From NCBI GenBank assembly GCA_017478485.1, contig JAFVDI010000028.1:1-64000 (forward strand): 64,000 bases of DNA. Reading direction: 5' to 3'. Positions 8,689 through 17,260 of the stretch are shown here, one piece after another. The notes below the pieces were generated by a model. That model had not been told where the DNA came from. It did no database searches and was given only the letters and a program-made list of their open reading frames with translations. The stretch's first letter is position 1. The number at the start of each line of letters is the position of its first letter. The position numbers were made by a program, and so were the translations under genes. The DNA is from Clostridiales bacterium. Lineage in GTDB: Bacteria > Bacillota > Clostridia > Saccharofermentanales > Saccharofermentanaceae.

Positions 8689-9609
8689 ATGGGTTTAAGA
8701 CTAAAGATAATACTTAATCCTTCTTCGGGACGCGAGACCGCGCGCTCGAACATTGAGAACGTTCTTTCATATCTTGCTATGAAAGGGTCTATAGAACGCG
8801 CCGACATAAACTACACCGCGAAGCGTTTTGATGCAATGAACTACGCAATGGATACGGACCCTGAGGAATACGACATACTGATAGCAGCCGGCGGAGACGG
8901 CACCGTCAACGAAGTCGTCACGGGTCTTATGAGAGCCGAGATCGACATCCCCGTTGCCATATACAACTCCGGTACGGTCAATGATTTTGCCACGATCAAC
9001 CGTCTCCCCTCCGCCCCGCAGGATTTTGCGAGAATGCTCGAGGATCCCGAACTCATCAGAGTCGACTGCGGCAAGGCAGGCGAATCTTATTTCATGAACG
9101 TTCTTGCTGCAGGTTCTTTTGCAGATGTTATCTATAACGTCCAGCCGGATCTCAAGACAGCCCTGGGACCTGTGGCTTACTGGATATCCGCTATGAAAGA
9201 CATTCCCTCGCTCAACAATTCCGTGCACATAATCATCCATAACGGCGATGAGACCATAGACACCGATGCAGTCATGTTCTTTGTATCCAACACCAGCAGT
9301 GTCGGCGGTTTCAGAAACCTTATGTCACACGCTGACGTAACCGACGGACTTCTCGACGTAATGGTACTGAAGAAGGTCGAATTCAATGAGATAATGCCCC
9401 TTTTCGGCAAGATCATCGTCGGAGACCACATCAACAGCGACAAAGTCATATATTTTCAGGCAACCGATTTTTCGATTGAAGCACCGGAAGCTGCAAACAA
9501 GATCACTTTGGATCTTGACGGAGAGAAAGGTCCGTCGCTTCCCATCAGGATTTCCTGCGTGCCGCGTGCGATCAATCTTGTAACTCCAAGGAAGGATAAC
9601 CAGATCTGA
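8689..9609 (+). CDS. Diacylglycerol kinase-family lipid kinase (YegS/BmrU type)
   Basis: A 306-residue soluble kinase. Diagnostic motifs are ILNPSSGR near the N-terminus, GGDGTVNEV (nucleotide-binding loop) at about 72-80, and NDFA after the NSGTV segment. The C-terminal lobe has the DLDGE motif near residue 280. Family members phosphorylate diacylglycerol or related lipids, recycling the diacylglycerol released when phosphatidylglycerol head groups are used for lipoteichoic acid. The exact substrate is not readable from sequence. The ATG at 8689 follows GAAAGGA. An in-frame TTG at 8674 has no ribosome site. The stop overlaps the next gene's ATG (TGATG), so the two are coupled. Confidence 0.85.
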   Translation: MGLRLKIILNPSSGRETARSNIENVLSYLAMKGSIERADINYTAKRFDAMNYAMDTDPEEYDILIAAGGDGTVNEVVTGLMRAEIDIPVAIYNSGTVNDFATINRLPSAPQDFARMLEDPELIRVDCGKAGESYFMNVLAAGSFADVIYNVQPDLKTALGPVAYWISAMKDIPSLNNSVHIIIHNGDETIDTDAVMFFVSNTSSVGGFRNLMSHADVTDGLLDVMVLKKVEFNEIMPLFGKIIVGDHINSDKVIYFQATDFSIEAPEAANKITLDLDGEKGPSLPIRISCVPRAINLVTPRKDNQI

Positions 9610-11357
9610 TGAAGAACAAAGAGAAAAAAGAAAAAAAGGTCCGCGAACCTAAGATAGACGAGAAAGCATTGGCTGTTCAGTCCGAACAGACTCAGTCCGA
9701 TGCAGTTCAGTCTGACGCTGTTCAGCCTGAAAAGGAAGAACACGTTACTCTTCAGAACCTGTCCGAGATCGATCCTGAGCTCCTGACCGGCAAAGAGACA
9801 GCTGAGCAGGCTGAACCTGCCCAGGCTGAAAAGGACAACGAAACGGAAAAAGAAGCTGAAAAAGAACCCGAAAAGCTGAACGAAGCAGTCTTCGAGCTCG
9901 ACAGACTTGCAGACAGGCTTGTCAGCAGCGGTGAGGAAAAGAACGAGCGTCTCAAGAGAAATGCAGGAATAGCTTTTGTCATTACTGCAGTCCTCATCGT
10001 CATGATCGTAGCCATGCTCTCTTTCTTCATCGATACCGGCATGGACAAGTCATTCAGGAGCCCTGTCACCATTCACGGCAGGGATATTCCGAGCGATGAG
10101 TTCAGTTTTATGTATCATTACGAACTCTTAAATGAAGGAGTCGATCTTTTCGCGGCCACAACAGAGACTATGCTCTCTTCACCTTATCCCGATGACGATT
10201 CATTCCCTACATACAGGGATTACTTCCGTTACCTTACTGCGGCAGACCTTCAGAAGATGGAGATCCTCTACGATGACGCAACCGGAAAGGGTTATGTTAT
10301 CGAGCAGAGCCACTATGAGCGCGCCAACGCCTATGTTGACTGGCTCAAGTCAAAGGCCAATGAACTCGGAGTTCCCCTTAATACATATATCAAGGGTGTG
10401 TTCGGTGTTCAGGTGGATGAGCAGTGTATCATCAGGGTCCTTGCCAAAAAGTATTTTACTGACGACTACGCACAGGACGAGAAACTCGTTGAGCTTTCAG
10501 CATCTGAAGAACAGGCTGAAGAGGCATACAATGAGTCTCCCAACATCTATGACGTAGTAAGCTACAAGCTCCTGAGGATCCATTTCGAGCAGAGAGACCC
10601 TGCCTTCGTTGAGACGGCAAATCTCCGCGCCCAACAGATCATCGAGGCTATGGGACGCGATCCTTCCAAGTTCGAAAAAGAAGCCCAGAAGATCTTCCCT
10701 AAGGGCGCCGCATCAAACACGCTCGAGCAGGAAGACTCCGCACTTGTTCCCGAAGCACGTTACGATGACTTCACACATACAGATTTCAGGGAGTGGCTTT
10801 TCGACGATGAGCGCAGAGCCGGTGACTCGACAATCATTCCCGACGAAGACGGCTTCCCCATCATCCTCGTATTCGTTCAGAGACACAGAATGACATCTCC
10901 CATGCGCAGCGCCTACATCATGACCGTCACACCGAAGACTAAGGATGACCAAACCCCTGACGTTCCCGGTGCACAGGCTCTTTCGCAGAAGATCTACGAT
11001 TATATCGACGATTCCGACAGCTGTGCCTCGATCGAAAACGTATTCAACGACAACGTCCTCTCCGGTCAGTTGTCCATCCAACAGGATGACAACGTCTATT
11101 TCGAAAAGTACGCCAGCTCGATCGCAGGATGGATCTTCTCAGACGACCGTAAGTTCGGAGACAAGACCATCATCGAGGAAGACGGCACGTTCTACGTTAT
11201 CTACTTCCTTTCCGAGTCATCCAACCCCGAATGGTATGACAGGGTCAACAGCTACATAAGACAGAACAACTATCAGGATTTCATCAATTCCAAGGCTGTT
11301 GATTACATGTGGGAATTCCATAAGGAAGGGCTCGATCAGATCAGCGATGTTCCGTGA
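9609..11357 (+). CDS. Membrane-anchored SurA/PrsA-like (parvulin-type) protein
   Basis: A 582-residue protein. The acidic, repetitive cytoplasmic N-terminus (about 1-115) repeats QSDAVQ and EKE-like units. One helix follows at about 120-141, then a large extracytoplasmic region. That region begins with a SurA-N-like helical chaperone segment. It contains two stretches resembling the end of PpiC rotamase domains: FREWLFDDERRAGD...PIILVFV and IAGWIFSDDRKFGD...FYVIYFL. This suggests two degenerate or divergent parvulin modules. Likely role is folding of exported proteins at the membrane face, which is inference. It starts at the ATG overlapping the lipid kinase stop and is followed by a clear terminator. 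No lipobox is present, unlike PrsA. Confidence 0.55.
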   Translation: MKNKEKKEKKVREPKIDEKALAVQSEQTQSDAVQSDAVQPEKEEHVTLQNLSEIDPELLTGKETAEQAEPAQAEKDNETEKEAEKEPEKLNEAVFELDRLADRLVSSGEEKNERLKRNAGIAFVITAVLIVMIVAMLSFFIDTGMDKSFRSPVTIHGRDIPSDEFSFMYHYELLNEGVDLFAATTETMLSSPYPDDDSFPTYRDYFRYLTAADLQKMEILYDDATGKGYVIEQSHYERANAYVDWLKSKANELGVPLNTYIKGVFGVQVDEQCIIRVLAKKYFTDDYAQDEKLVELSASEEQAEEAYNESPNIYDVVSYKLLRIHFEQRDPAFVETANLRAQQIIEAMGRDPSKFEKEAQKIFPKGAASNTLEQEDSALVPEARYDDFTHTDFREWLFDDERRAGDSTIIPDEDGFPIILVFVQRHRMTSPMRSAYIMTVTPKTKDDQTPDVPGAQALSQKIYDYIDDSDSCASIENVFNDNVLSGQLSIQQDDNVYFEKYASSIAGWIFSDDRKFGDKTIIEEDGTFYVIYFLSESSNPEWYDRVNSYIRQNNYQDFINSKAVDYMWEFHKEGLDQISDVP

Positions 11358-11383
11358 TCAGAACTGCTAATCAAACTGCATCA

Positions 11384-11415
11384 GGGCTGTCACTCATGTG
11401 GCAGCCCTTATTATT
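11384..11415 (+). terminator. Rho-independent terminator after the SurA-like gene
   Basis: Ten-pair stem (GGGCTGTCAC / GTGGCAGCCC, one G-U pair) with TCAT loop at 11394-11397, followed by TTATTATTT. It closes the lipid kinase-SurA-like operon. Confidence 0.8.
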
Positions 11416-11433
11416 TCCTGTCATTCTTTGCAT

Positions 11434-11463
11434 AAAAAAGGATGCCTCACATGAGAGGCATCC
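11434..11463 (-). terminator. Rho-independent terminator of the htrA operon
   Basis: Perfect nine-pair stem, GGATGCCTC (11440-11448) with GAGGCATCC (11455-11463). On the minus strand it is followed by a run of T at 11439-11434. It lies downstream of the 40-residue gene at 11496-11618. Confidence 0.85.
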
Positions 11464-11495
11464 CCGGTAGATATCAGATTATCTTTGTTCCGTCC

Positions 11496-11618
11496 TTACT
11501 TCTGAAACTGGGACATGAGTATCACGATAAACGTGAAAACGAATGTCAGCAGCATGGACCCGATTATGATCCACGCAACAACTTTTTTTCCGACATTCTG
11601 TCTTGCTCCGCTGCTCAT
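11496..11618 (-). CDS. 40-residue single-pass membrane protein
   Basis: The ATG at 11618 follows a strong purine-rich ribosome site (GGGGGGGAAGAA). The peptide has a basic head (MSSGARQNVGKK), one ~23-residue helix (VVAWIIIGSMLLTFVFTFIV) and a short polar end (SQFQK). It starts 24 bases after the htrA stop and is followed by a perfect terminator, so it is the last gene of the htrA operon. I do not recognise a family, though small membrane proteins of this size are common in Firmicutes. A role as partner or modulator of the protease is possible but only suggested by position. The strong ribosome site and terminator argue that it is a real gene. Confidence 0.7.
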   Translation of the reverse strand: MSSGARQNVGKKVVAWIIIGSMLLTFVFTFIVILMSQFQK

Positions 11619-11642
11619 TTCTTCCCCCCCTTAGTACCGGTA

Positions 11643-13277
11643 TCAGTCATCGTAGTCTTCATCATCTTCCTTATTGGAAGGTGCGTTAGTCTGATAATCC
11701 CCACTGTCACCAATAGTTAATGACAAAGTCGTATTTGATCCGTCACGGGAAACAACACAATCGATCTTATCACCGACCTTGTGCGCATCACGCACAGTCA
11801 TAATATCATTTGTGGTTTTAATTTCAACTCCGTCGAGGCTTACAAGCCTGTCACCGACCTTGATGCCTGCTTTTGCTGCAGGGCCGTTCTTAATGATCTC
11901 CATAACATAGACGCCTGCTTCACCGTCGCTGTCTTCGTTTTCGCCTTCAGCAAAATACTTTACCGAGAAACCGAGGAACGGGCGGTTAACGACCTTGCCG
12001 TTATTGATCAGGGATTCGATTATTTCCTTTACTGAGTTTACGGGAATGGCAAAACCGAGGCCTTCTGAAGTTGAAGTGGCGATCTTTGCGTTAGTGATGC
12101 CTACGACCTCTCCGTAAGAATTGATGAGCGGTCCGCCGCTGTTGCCGTTGTTAATGGCTGCATCAGTCTGGATAACCTTCATTGTGTAACCGCTGTTGCT
12201 GATATCACGGTTGGTGGCTGAAACTACGCCAACGGTTACCGTATCGTCAAGCTGTCCGAGAGCGTTTCCGATCGCTATTACGGTCTCACCGCTCATGAGC
12301 TTGTCCGAATCACCGAACTTAAGGCAAGGAAGAGTCTTATCAGCGTTTACCTTGAGAACTGCGATATCCGTCTGGGTGTCTGAACCGATGATCTCTGCCT
12401 CAACCGGCTTTTCGTCATCAGGAAGAAGTACGGTTACAAAGTACTTCGTGGGTGAATCAGTCACATACTGAACGACATGTGCGTTAGTTACGATATATCC
12501 GTCCTTTGTAATGATGAATCCTGTTCCTGAAGCTGTCTTCTTGGCTGAGCTTCCCTTTCCCCTCATGATGTATACGGGGATGGTTGCAGGGCTTGCCTCA
12601 GCAACGATCTCAGTTGTGCTGAGCACCTTTCTGTCAGGATTGGTCTTATCGATCGAAAAGCCGGGTTTTGCGCTCTCTTCAGTCTCCTTGGGCTCCTCTG
12701 ACTCCGTGGGCTCACCGCTTTCTTCGGGAACGCTCTCGTCAGGCTCAGTCTCAACAGTTGTTTCAGCAGACTTGGAAAGCTTATCGAGCTTCCTGTTGAG
12801 CTGTACCACATATACCGACTGTGCGAGCGCATAGATCACGAGAAGGCCGATGGCGATAGAAAAGATGACCGGCATAACAATGCTGCGTTTCTTCTCTTCT
12901 CCTGAGCCCTGGCTTCCCTGTGATGAAGCGGGTTTTGTCTCAACGGTCTTCAGCGGCTGGGTATAGGTCTGGGCTGCAGGTCTCGCCTGGTAAGTCTGAA
13001 CCGGCTGTACCGGGAGCATTGTCTGGACAGGCTGAACCGGCTGCACGGGCTGTACAGGCTGGACCGGACGTGCATACACGCCGTATCCGTAAGGTACAGG
13101 AGTAACGGGCCTTGCATAGTAACCGGGCTGCTGATAGATCACTGACTGATTGGGCGCTGCAGGCTGCGTTGCCTGAGGCTGAACTGCAGGCTGCGGTGCA
13201 ACGGGAGCTGCAGGAGTAGCCTGAGCCGCATTCTGGTTAACTGAACTGTCTTGGATAGTGTTGTTGTTGTCGTCCAT
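11643..13277 (-). CDS. htrA: HtrA/DegP-type membrane-anchored serine protease with PDZ domain
   Basis: A 544-residue S1C protease that degrades or refolds damaged exported proteins outside the membrane. The catalytic triad is visible: His267 (TNAHVV), Asp304 (TQTDIAVLK), Ser380 (NNGNSGGPL). A PDZ domain follows at about 425-530 and the C-terminus is acidic. One membrane helix lies at about 135-157, followed by an acidic Glu/Pro linker (about 170-205). The cytoplasmic N-terminus of ~130 residues is unusual: rich in Pro, Gln, Ala and Tyr, with a PVQ repeat run (about 71-94). The ATG at 13277 follows GAGGT. The 40-residue membrane protein is downstream in the same unit. Confidence 0.93.
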   Translation of the reverse strand: MDDNNNTIQDSSVNQNAAQATPAAPVAPQPAVQPQATQPAAPNQSVIYQQPGYYARPVTPVPYGYGVYARPVQPVQPVQPVQPVQTMLPVQPVQTYQARPAAQTYTQPLKTVETKPASSQGSQGSGEEKKRSIVMPVIFSIAIGLLVIYALAQSVYVVQLNRKLDKLSKSAETTVETEPDESVPEESGEPTESEEPKETEESAKPGFSIDKTNPDRKVLSTTEIVAEASPATIPVYIMRGKGSSAKKTASGTGFIITKDGYIVTNAHVVQYVTDSPTKYFVTVLLPDDEKPVEAEIIGSDTQTDIAVLKVNADKTLPCLKFGDSDKLMSGETVIAIGNALGQLDDTVTVGVVSATNRDISNSGYTMKVIQTDAAINNGNSGGPLINSYGEVVGITNAKIATSTSEGLGFAIPVNSVKEIIESLINNGKVVNRPFLGFSVKYFAEGENEDSDGEAGVYVMEIIKNGPAAKAGIKVGDRLVSLDGVEIKTTNDIMTVRDAHKVGDKIDCVVSRDGSNTTLSLTIGDSGDYQTNAPSNKEDDEDYDD

Positions 13278-13371
13278 ATTTACCTCAATTCTGAAAGTGA
13301 ATCGTCATTATTCCATTTCAAGTTTAATATCAAAATAAAAAGAATTATAGGCAAAACTGTGTAAACTTCGT

Positions 13372-14013
13372 TCAAATGAGCGATATCTGTCCGCCGACGA
13401 TCATGATCTCACCGTCATCCTCCGGAACGACTTTGCCGCAGCTCTCATCTGCCAGGAACTTTTCGGCTTCCGGCACGTCGCTTTCAGAGACAAGGAGCGC
13501 AAGCGATACATCGCTGTCGTAGCTGATGTTTTCGCATTCCCATCCCTTCTGTGCCGCTTTCCGGGAAAGCTTCTCATAAAAGGCATAGTCGCATCTGACA
13601 TTGAGTCTTCTGCCCGCCGTCATTTCCACGGGACTTCCGTCAGCCAGGGCCTTAAGCCCGCTCTCCCTGTATGCGCGCATAAGTCCGCCTTTTCCGAGAA
13701 GGATACCCCCGAAATATCTCGTGACGCATACTATCGTGTTATTGAGATCGTTATCGGTAAGCAGGGAAAGAAGCGGCTGTCCCGCTGTTCCTGAAGGTTC
13801 GCCGTCATCGCTTGATTTCTGATTGGCTGAATCGCCGCAGGTCCTCCAAGCGTAGCAGATATGTCTGGCATCAGGATACTGTTTCCTCTCTTTCGCAATG
13901 AAATCAGCAGCCTCGGCAGGACTTGCGACCTGTGCGCAGTGCCCTATGAAAACGGATTTCTTTATCTCGATACGGGAATTTCCCTCTGAAGTAAGACGGG
14001 ATTCGTTAGGCAA
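13372..14013 (-). CDS. yigZ: YigZ/IMPACT-family protein (UPF0029)
   Basis: A 213-residue protein of the YigZ/YvyE/IMPACT family. The hallmark stretches are SSDDGEPSGTAGQPLL (about 67-82) and TIVCVTRYFGGILLGKGGL (about 92-110), then a C-terminal ferredoxin-like DUF1949-type domain. IMPACT in eukaryotes controls the Gcn2 kinase. The bacterial role is unsettled, with ribosome or protein-quality links proposed. The start is TTG at 14013, with GGGAG about ten bases upstream and only one base separating it from the stop of the Nudix gene. The two genes are therefore one transcription unit. Confidence 0.88.
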   Translation of the reverse strand: MPNESRLTSEGNSRIEIKKSVFIGHCAQVASPAEAADFIAKERKQYPDARHICYAWRTCGDSANQKSSDDGEPSGTAGQPLLSLLTDNDLNNTIVCVTRYFGGILLGKGGLMRAYRESGLKALADGSPVEMTAGRRLNVRCDYAFYEKLSRKAAQKGWECENISYDSDVSLALLVSESDVPEAEKFLADESCGKVVPEDDGEIMIVGGQISLI

Positions 14014-14014
14014 A

Positions 14015-14434
14015 TCAGGCGAGCTCCCTGTATTTCTGATAGGCCATCATGAGCAGAGCCTTATCCTGGCTGTAAGTTATGCAGTTTAACGCCTTTTCGA
14101 CAGGCTCGAATTTGGCATTTATGGTTCCGGTCTCCGGGACGATCACGATATCGCCGTCCTTCGCGGCCATGACAAACCAGGAGATATTGTTATGAACGGG
14201 CTTGCAGCGCTTGATCGAATAGAATTCATAACTGGTCTTTCCGCATGGAGCCAGGACCGAAGCAGTTATGCCTGTTTCTTCTTTTATGCGCTTGGATACC
14301 AGATCGTTTATCTTGCCTGTTTCGGATGACCTGATCACGCCCTTCGGGAATCCCCATTCATGCTTATCATTGCAGACGAGCAGAACCTTGTCGCCACGGA
14401 AAACGATTCCACCTCCACAATTGCGTACGATCAT
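14015..14434 (-). CDS. Nudix-fold hydrolase with a non-canonical Nudix box
   Basis: A 139-residue Nudix-like protein: GGGIVFRGDKVLLVCN, WGFPKGVIRSSE, then SKRIKEETGI. Nudix enzymes hydrolyse nucleoside diphosphates linked to another group, using Mg ions held by the REuxEExGu core. Here the RE pair reads KR, and the spacing from GVIRSSE to the helix is about two residues longer than usual, though EETG is intact. Activity may therefore be altered. The ATG at 14434 is preceded by GAGGTTGAT; a TTG seven codons earlier has no ribosome site. The stop abuts the YigZ start. Confidence 0.75.
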   Translation of the reverse strand: MIVRNCGGGIVFRGDKVLLVCNDKHEWGFPKGVIRSSETGKINDLVSKRIKEETGITASVLAPCGKTSYEFYSIKRCKPVHNNISWFVMAAKDGDIVIVPETGTINAKFEPVEKALNCITYSQDKALLMMAYQKYRELA

Positions 14435-14506
14435 ATCAACCTCGTGAAAAATCAAAGATTCATAACACGATTATTTTATCATATAAGGCCCTTCTTCGGT
14501 ATAACG

Positions 14507-14534
14507 TTTGTCATTTAAAATCCCCTTGTATAAT
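14507..14534 (+). promoter_or_regulatory. Promoter abutting the DUF4015 gene start
   Basis: -10 TATAAT at 14529-14534 with -35 TTTGTC at 14507-14512 (16-base spacer; TTGTCA with 15 is the alternative reading). The ATG is at 14542, only seven bases beyond the -10 box, so the transcript would begin at or next to the start codon. Confidence 0.55.
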
Positions 14535-14541
14535 TATCTCT

Positions 14542-15900
14542 ATGAAAAAGAACAATATAGGAAAAAAGGTCAATAAGCTCAATTCCCCTGACGAGGCGGC
14601 ACGCCTTCTGAAGCTTCAGCACATGTTCACCACTATGACGGTCATAGCAGTCCTCATGGCTGTGCTTATTTCCGTTGCGCTCGCAACCAAGCTCGTTAAG
14701 AACATTTCAGCAACGCTTGCGACGAACAAAACGGCCGGTACCGTGGTTCCGATCATTTCAACCGAGAATTCCTTCACTACCCAGGCTTCCCTGCACACCG
14801 AGCTTTTACCGCCTAATCCCGAGGCTGATTCAATGTTCGGTCCCCTCAAAGAGATCCCCGAAGCGGAAGTTAAGACTCCTGAGCATTTCAACGTAAAAGG
14901 CGTCTATGTCGGAAGCGGAGGCAAGATCGATTCTGCCATCGACCTGTGCAAAAAGAGCGAACTCAATACCATAGTTTTAGACCTCAAGAACGAATACGGT
15001 ATCCCCTACATGTCCAAGAATGCCACGGCCAAGAAGATCGGTTACGTCTGGGACAATTATGTTCTCAAGGACATGATCGATAAATGTCACGCCAACGGTC
15101 TGCGCATAATCGGACGTATCGTTTCTTTCAATGACTCGACCGCCGCAAAGAAATTCCCCGAAAGAGCCATCAGGGATGAAAACGGCGAGATGGTGCTCTT
15201 TTCGAGCGAAGGCAAGCGCCCATTCTTAAGCCCTTACAACAGGGAAAACTGGGAATACCTTATCGAGCTCGCAGAAGAAGCTGCATCTTACGGTATCGAT
15301 GAGATACAGTACGACTACGTCAGATTCCCTGTAGGCTACAAGAACGACAAGACGCCTTATTACGGACCGGAGGGAACTTTCCCGACTAAGGCCGATGCCA
15401 TCAACCGTTTTCTGCAGGAAGCGCGGATCCGTCTTCAGGACAAGCTGGGCGTTCCGGTCTCTGCCGATATCTTCGGTATAGTCCTTACTTCCAAGGGCGA
15501 TGCAAAGATAATAGGACAGGAATTCGAAACACTGGGAATGACGGGGATCGACTCCTGCTGCCCGATGGTCTACCCTTCACACTATGCCTTAGGCACAAGG
15601 CTGGGCGGAAGAGAATTCAAATATCCTGATAAAGAGCCTTATCTTATCGTCTACAGCGTTCTTTACAGCTGCCAGCAGGTCTACCAGCAAAAGGGATTCA
15701 CTAAGGTAAGGCCGTACATCCAGTCGTTCACGGCATCTTACATCGGCAAGGGTAATTACATGCAATACGGATACAACGAGATCAACGCCCAGATCAAAGC
15801 CTGCCACGACTTGGGCATAACGGAATTTATCCTGTGGGATCCATCGGTAAACTATCCTGCAGGAAAATACGACGGTAATATGGCTGTCGAAACTGATTGA
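14542..15900 (+). CDS. DUF4015-type putative glycoside hydrolase, membrane-anchored
   Basis: A 452-residue protein. The N-terminal anchor helix is about residues 30-55, followed by a short linker and a TIM-barrel-like domain from about 115. Recognisable segments are KGVYVGSGGKIDSAIDLCK, NTIVLDLKNEYG, RIIGRIVSFND, IDEIQYDYVRFP (a conserved Asp/Arg strand end) and FILWDPS. These match the putative glycosyl hydrolase family DUF4015. Substrate is unknown; the enzyme should face the outside, where wall or capsule glycans are. No ribosome site precedes the ATG, and the promoter is nearly on top of it, so leaderless translation is possible. It is followed by serS with its own promoter. Confidence 0.75.
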   Translation: MKKNNIGKKVNKLNSPDEAARLLKLQHMFTTMTVIAVLMAVLISVALATKLVKNISATLATNKTAGTVVPIISTENSFTTQASLHTELLPPNPEADSMFGPLKEIPEAEVKTPEHFNVKGVYVGSGGKIDSAIDLCKKSELNTIVLDLKNEYGIPYMSKNATAKKIGYVWDNYVLKDMIDKCHANGLRIIGRIVSFNDSTAAKKFPERAIRDENGEMVLFSSEGKRPFLSPYNRENWEYLIELAEEAASYGIDEIQYDYVRFPVGYKNDKTPYYGPEGTFPTKADAINRFLQEARIRLQDKLGVPVSADIFGIVLTSKGDAKIIGQEFETLGMTGIDSCCPMVYPSHYALGTRLGGREFKYPDKEPYLIVYSVLYSCQQVYQQKGFTKVRPYIQSFTASYIGKGNYMQYGYNEINAQIKACHDLGITEFILWDPSVNYPAGKYDGNMAVETD

Positions 15901-15925
15901 TAATTAAAATTCCTAAGAATAAAAT
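15897..15925 (+). promoter_or_regulatory. Promoter of serS
   Basis: -35 TTGATA (15897-15902, overlapping the stop codon of the previous gene), 17-base spacer, -10 TAAAAT (15920-15925). No T-box-like leader fits in the ~25 bases left before the serS ribosome site. Confidence 0.65.
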
Positions 15926-15958
15926 AGGTAAGTTAATAAAGGCAAACAGGAGAACGAT

Positions 15959-17248
15959 ATGCTTGATATCAAATTCCTCAGGACCAACCCTGACATCGTA
16001 AAGCAGAACATAAAGAACAAGTTCCAGGACGAAAAGCTTCCTTTGGTCGACAAGGTCATCGAACTTGACAAGGAATTCCGTGAGAGCAAGACCCGCGCGG
16101 AGGCATTAAGAGCTAACCGTAACAAGATCAGCAAACAGATCGGCGCTCTCATGGGTCAGGGCAAGAAGGAAGAAGCCGAAGAGATCAAGAAACAGGTCAC
16201 AGATATGGCTGAAGAGCTCGAGGCTCTTTCCGTTAAGGAGACCGAACTTGAAGAAGAGATCAGAAAGATCATGCTCGTTATCCCTAACATCATCGATCCT
16301 TCCGTTCCGATCGGCAAAGACGATTCCGAAAACGTTGAGATCGAGAAGTTTGGTGAGCCTTTCGTTCCCGAATTCGAAGTTCCCTATCATGTTGATATCA
16401 TGGAAAAGCTCGACGGCATCGAGCTCGATCAGGCAAGAGAAACATCCGGAAACGGTTTCTATTATCTAAAGGGCGACATCGCAAGACTTCATTCCGCATG
16501 TCTTTCTTATGCACGCGACTTCATGATCGACCGTGGATTCACATATTACATCCCGCCTTACATGATCAGGTCTTCCGTTGTTACCGGCGTTATGAGCTTC
16601 GCCGAAATGGAGAACATGATGTACAAGATCGAAGGCGAAGACCTCTATCTTATCGGTACTTCCGAGCACTCCATGATCGGTAAGTTCATCGACACGATCA
16701 CAGACGAGGACAAGCTTCCTCAGACACTCACATCCTACTCCCCCTGCTTCCGTAAGGAAGTCGGTGCTCACGGTATCGAAGAGCGCGGCGTATACAGGAT
16801 CCACCAGTTCGAAAAGCAGGAAATGATCGTTGTCTGCAAGCCTGAGGATTCCATGAAGTGGTATGACAAGCTCTGGAAGAATACCGTAGATTACTTCCGT
16901 TCTCTCGATATTCCCGTAAGAACGCTCGAGTGCTGCTCCGGCGACCTCGCTGACCTCAAGGTTAAATCCTGCGACGTAGAAGCATGGTCTCCCAGACAGA
17001 AGAAGTATTTTGAGGTAGGTTCCTGCTCCAACCTGGGTGACGCTCAGGCAAGAAGACTTAAGATCAGGATCAGAGGATCTGAGGGCACATACCTCGCTCA
17101 TACTCTTAACAACACTTGCGTTGCACCTCCGAGAATGCTCATCGCTTTCCTGGAGAACAACCTCAACGAGGACGGCTCCATCAGGATCCCTGAGGCGCTG
17201 AGACCTTATATGGGTGGCAAATCCGTGATCGAGGTACCATCCAAATAA
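15959..17248 (+). CDS. serS: Seryl-tRNA synthetase
   Basis: A 429-residue class II aminoacyl-tRNA synthetase that charges tRNA-Ser. The N-terminal antiparallel coiled-coil arm (about 30-105, Lys/Glu-rich) contacts the long variable arm of the tRNA. Motif 2 is in SPCFRKEVGAHG...RIHQFEKQE (about 260-288) and motif 3 near LNNTCVAPPRMLIAFLE (about 382-398). The length is normal for the family. AGGAG lies six bases before the ATG. The acyltransferase gene starts 12 bases after the stop and is probably cotranscribed. Confidence 0.97.
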   Translation: MLDIKFLRTNPDIVKQNIKNKFQDEKLPLVDKVIELDKEFRESKTRAEALRANRNKISKQIGALMGQGKKEEAEEIKKQVTDMAEELEALSVKETELEEEIRKIMLVIPNIIDPSVPIGKDDSENVEIEKFGEPFVPEFEVPYHVDIMEKLDGIELDQARETSGNGFYYLKGDIARLHSACLSYARDFMIDRGFTYYIPPYMIRSSVVTGVMSFAEMENMMYKIEGEDLYLIGTSEHSMIGKFIDTITDEDKLPQTLTSYSPCFRKEVGAHGIEERGVYRIHQFEKQEMIVVCKPEDSMKWYDKLWKNTVDYFRSLDIPVRTLECCSGDLADLKVKSCDVEAWSPRQKKYFEVGSCSNLGDAQARRLKIRIRGSEGTYLAHTLNNTCVAPPRMLIAFLENNLNEDGSIRIPEALRPYMGGKSVIEVPSK

Positions 17249-17260
17249 GAGGTTTTTCTT

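Noticed and set aside
13020..13075. Short direct repeats resembling a CRISPR or minisatellite
   Set aside because: They are in-frame PVQ codon repeats inside htrA, without spacers.
15901..15958. T-box leader upstream of serS
   Set aside because: Only about 50 bases separate promoter and start, with no antiterminator or terminator stem.
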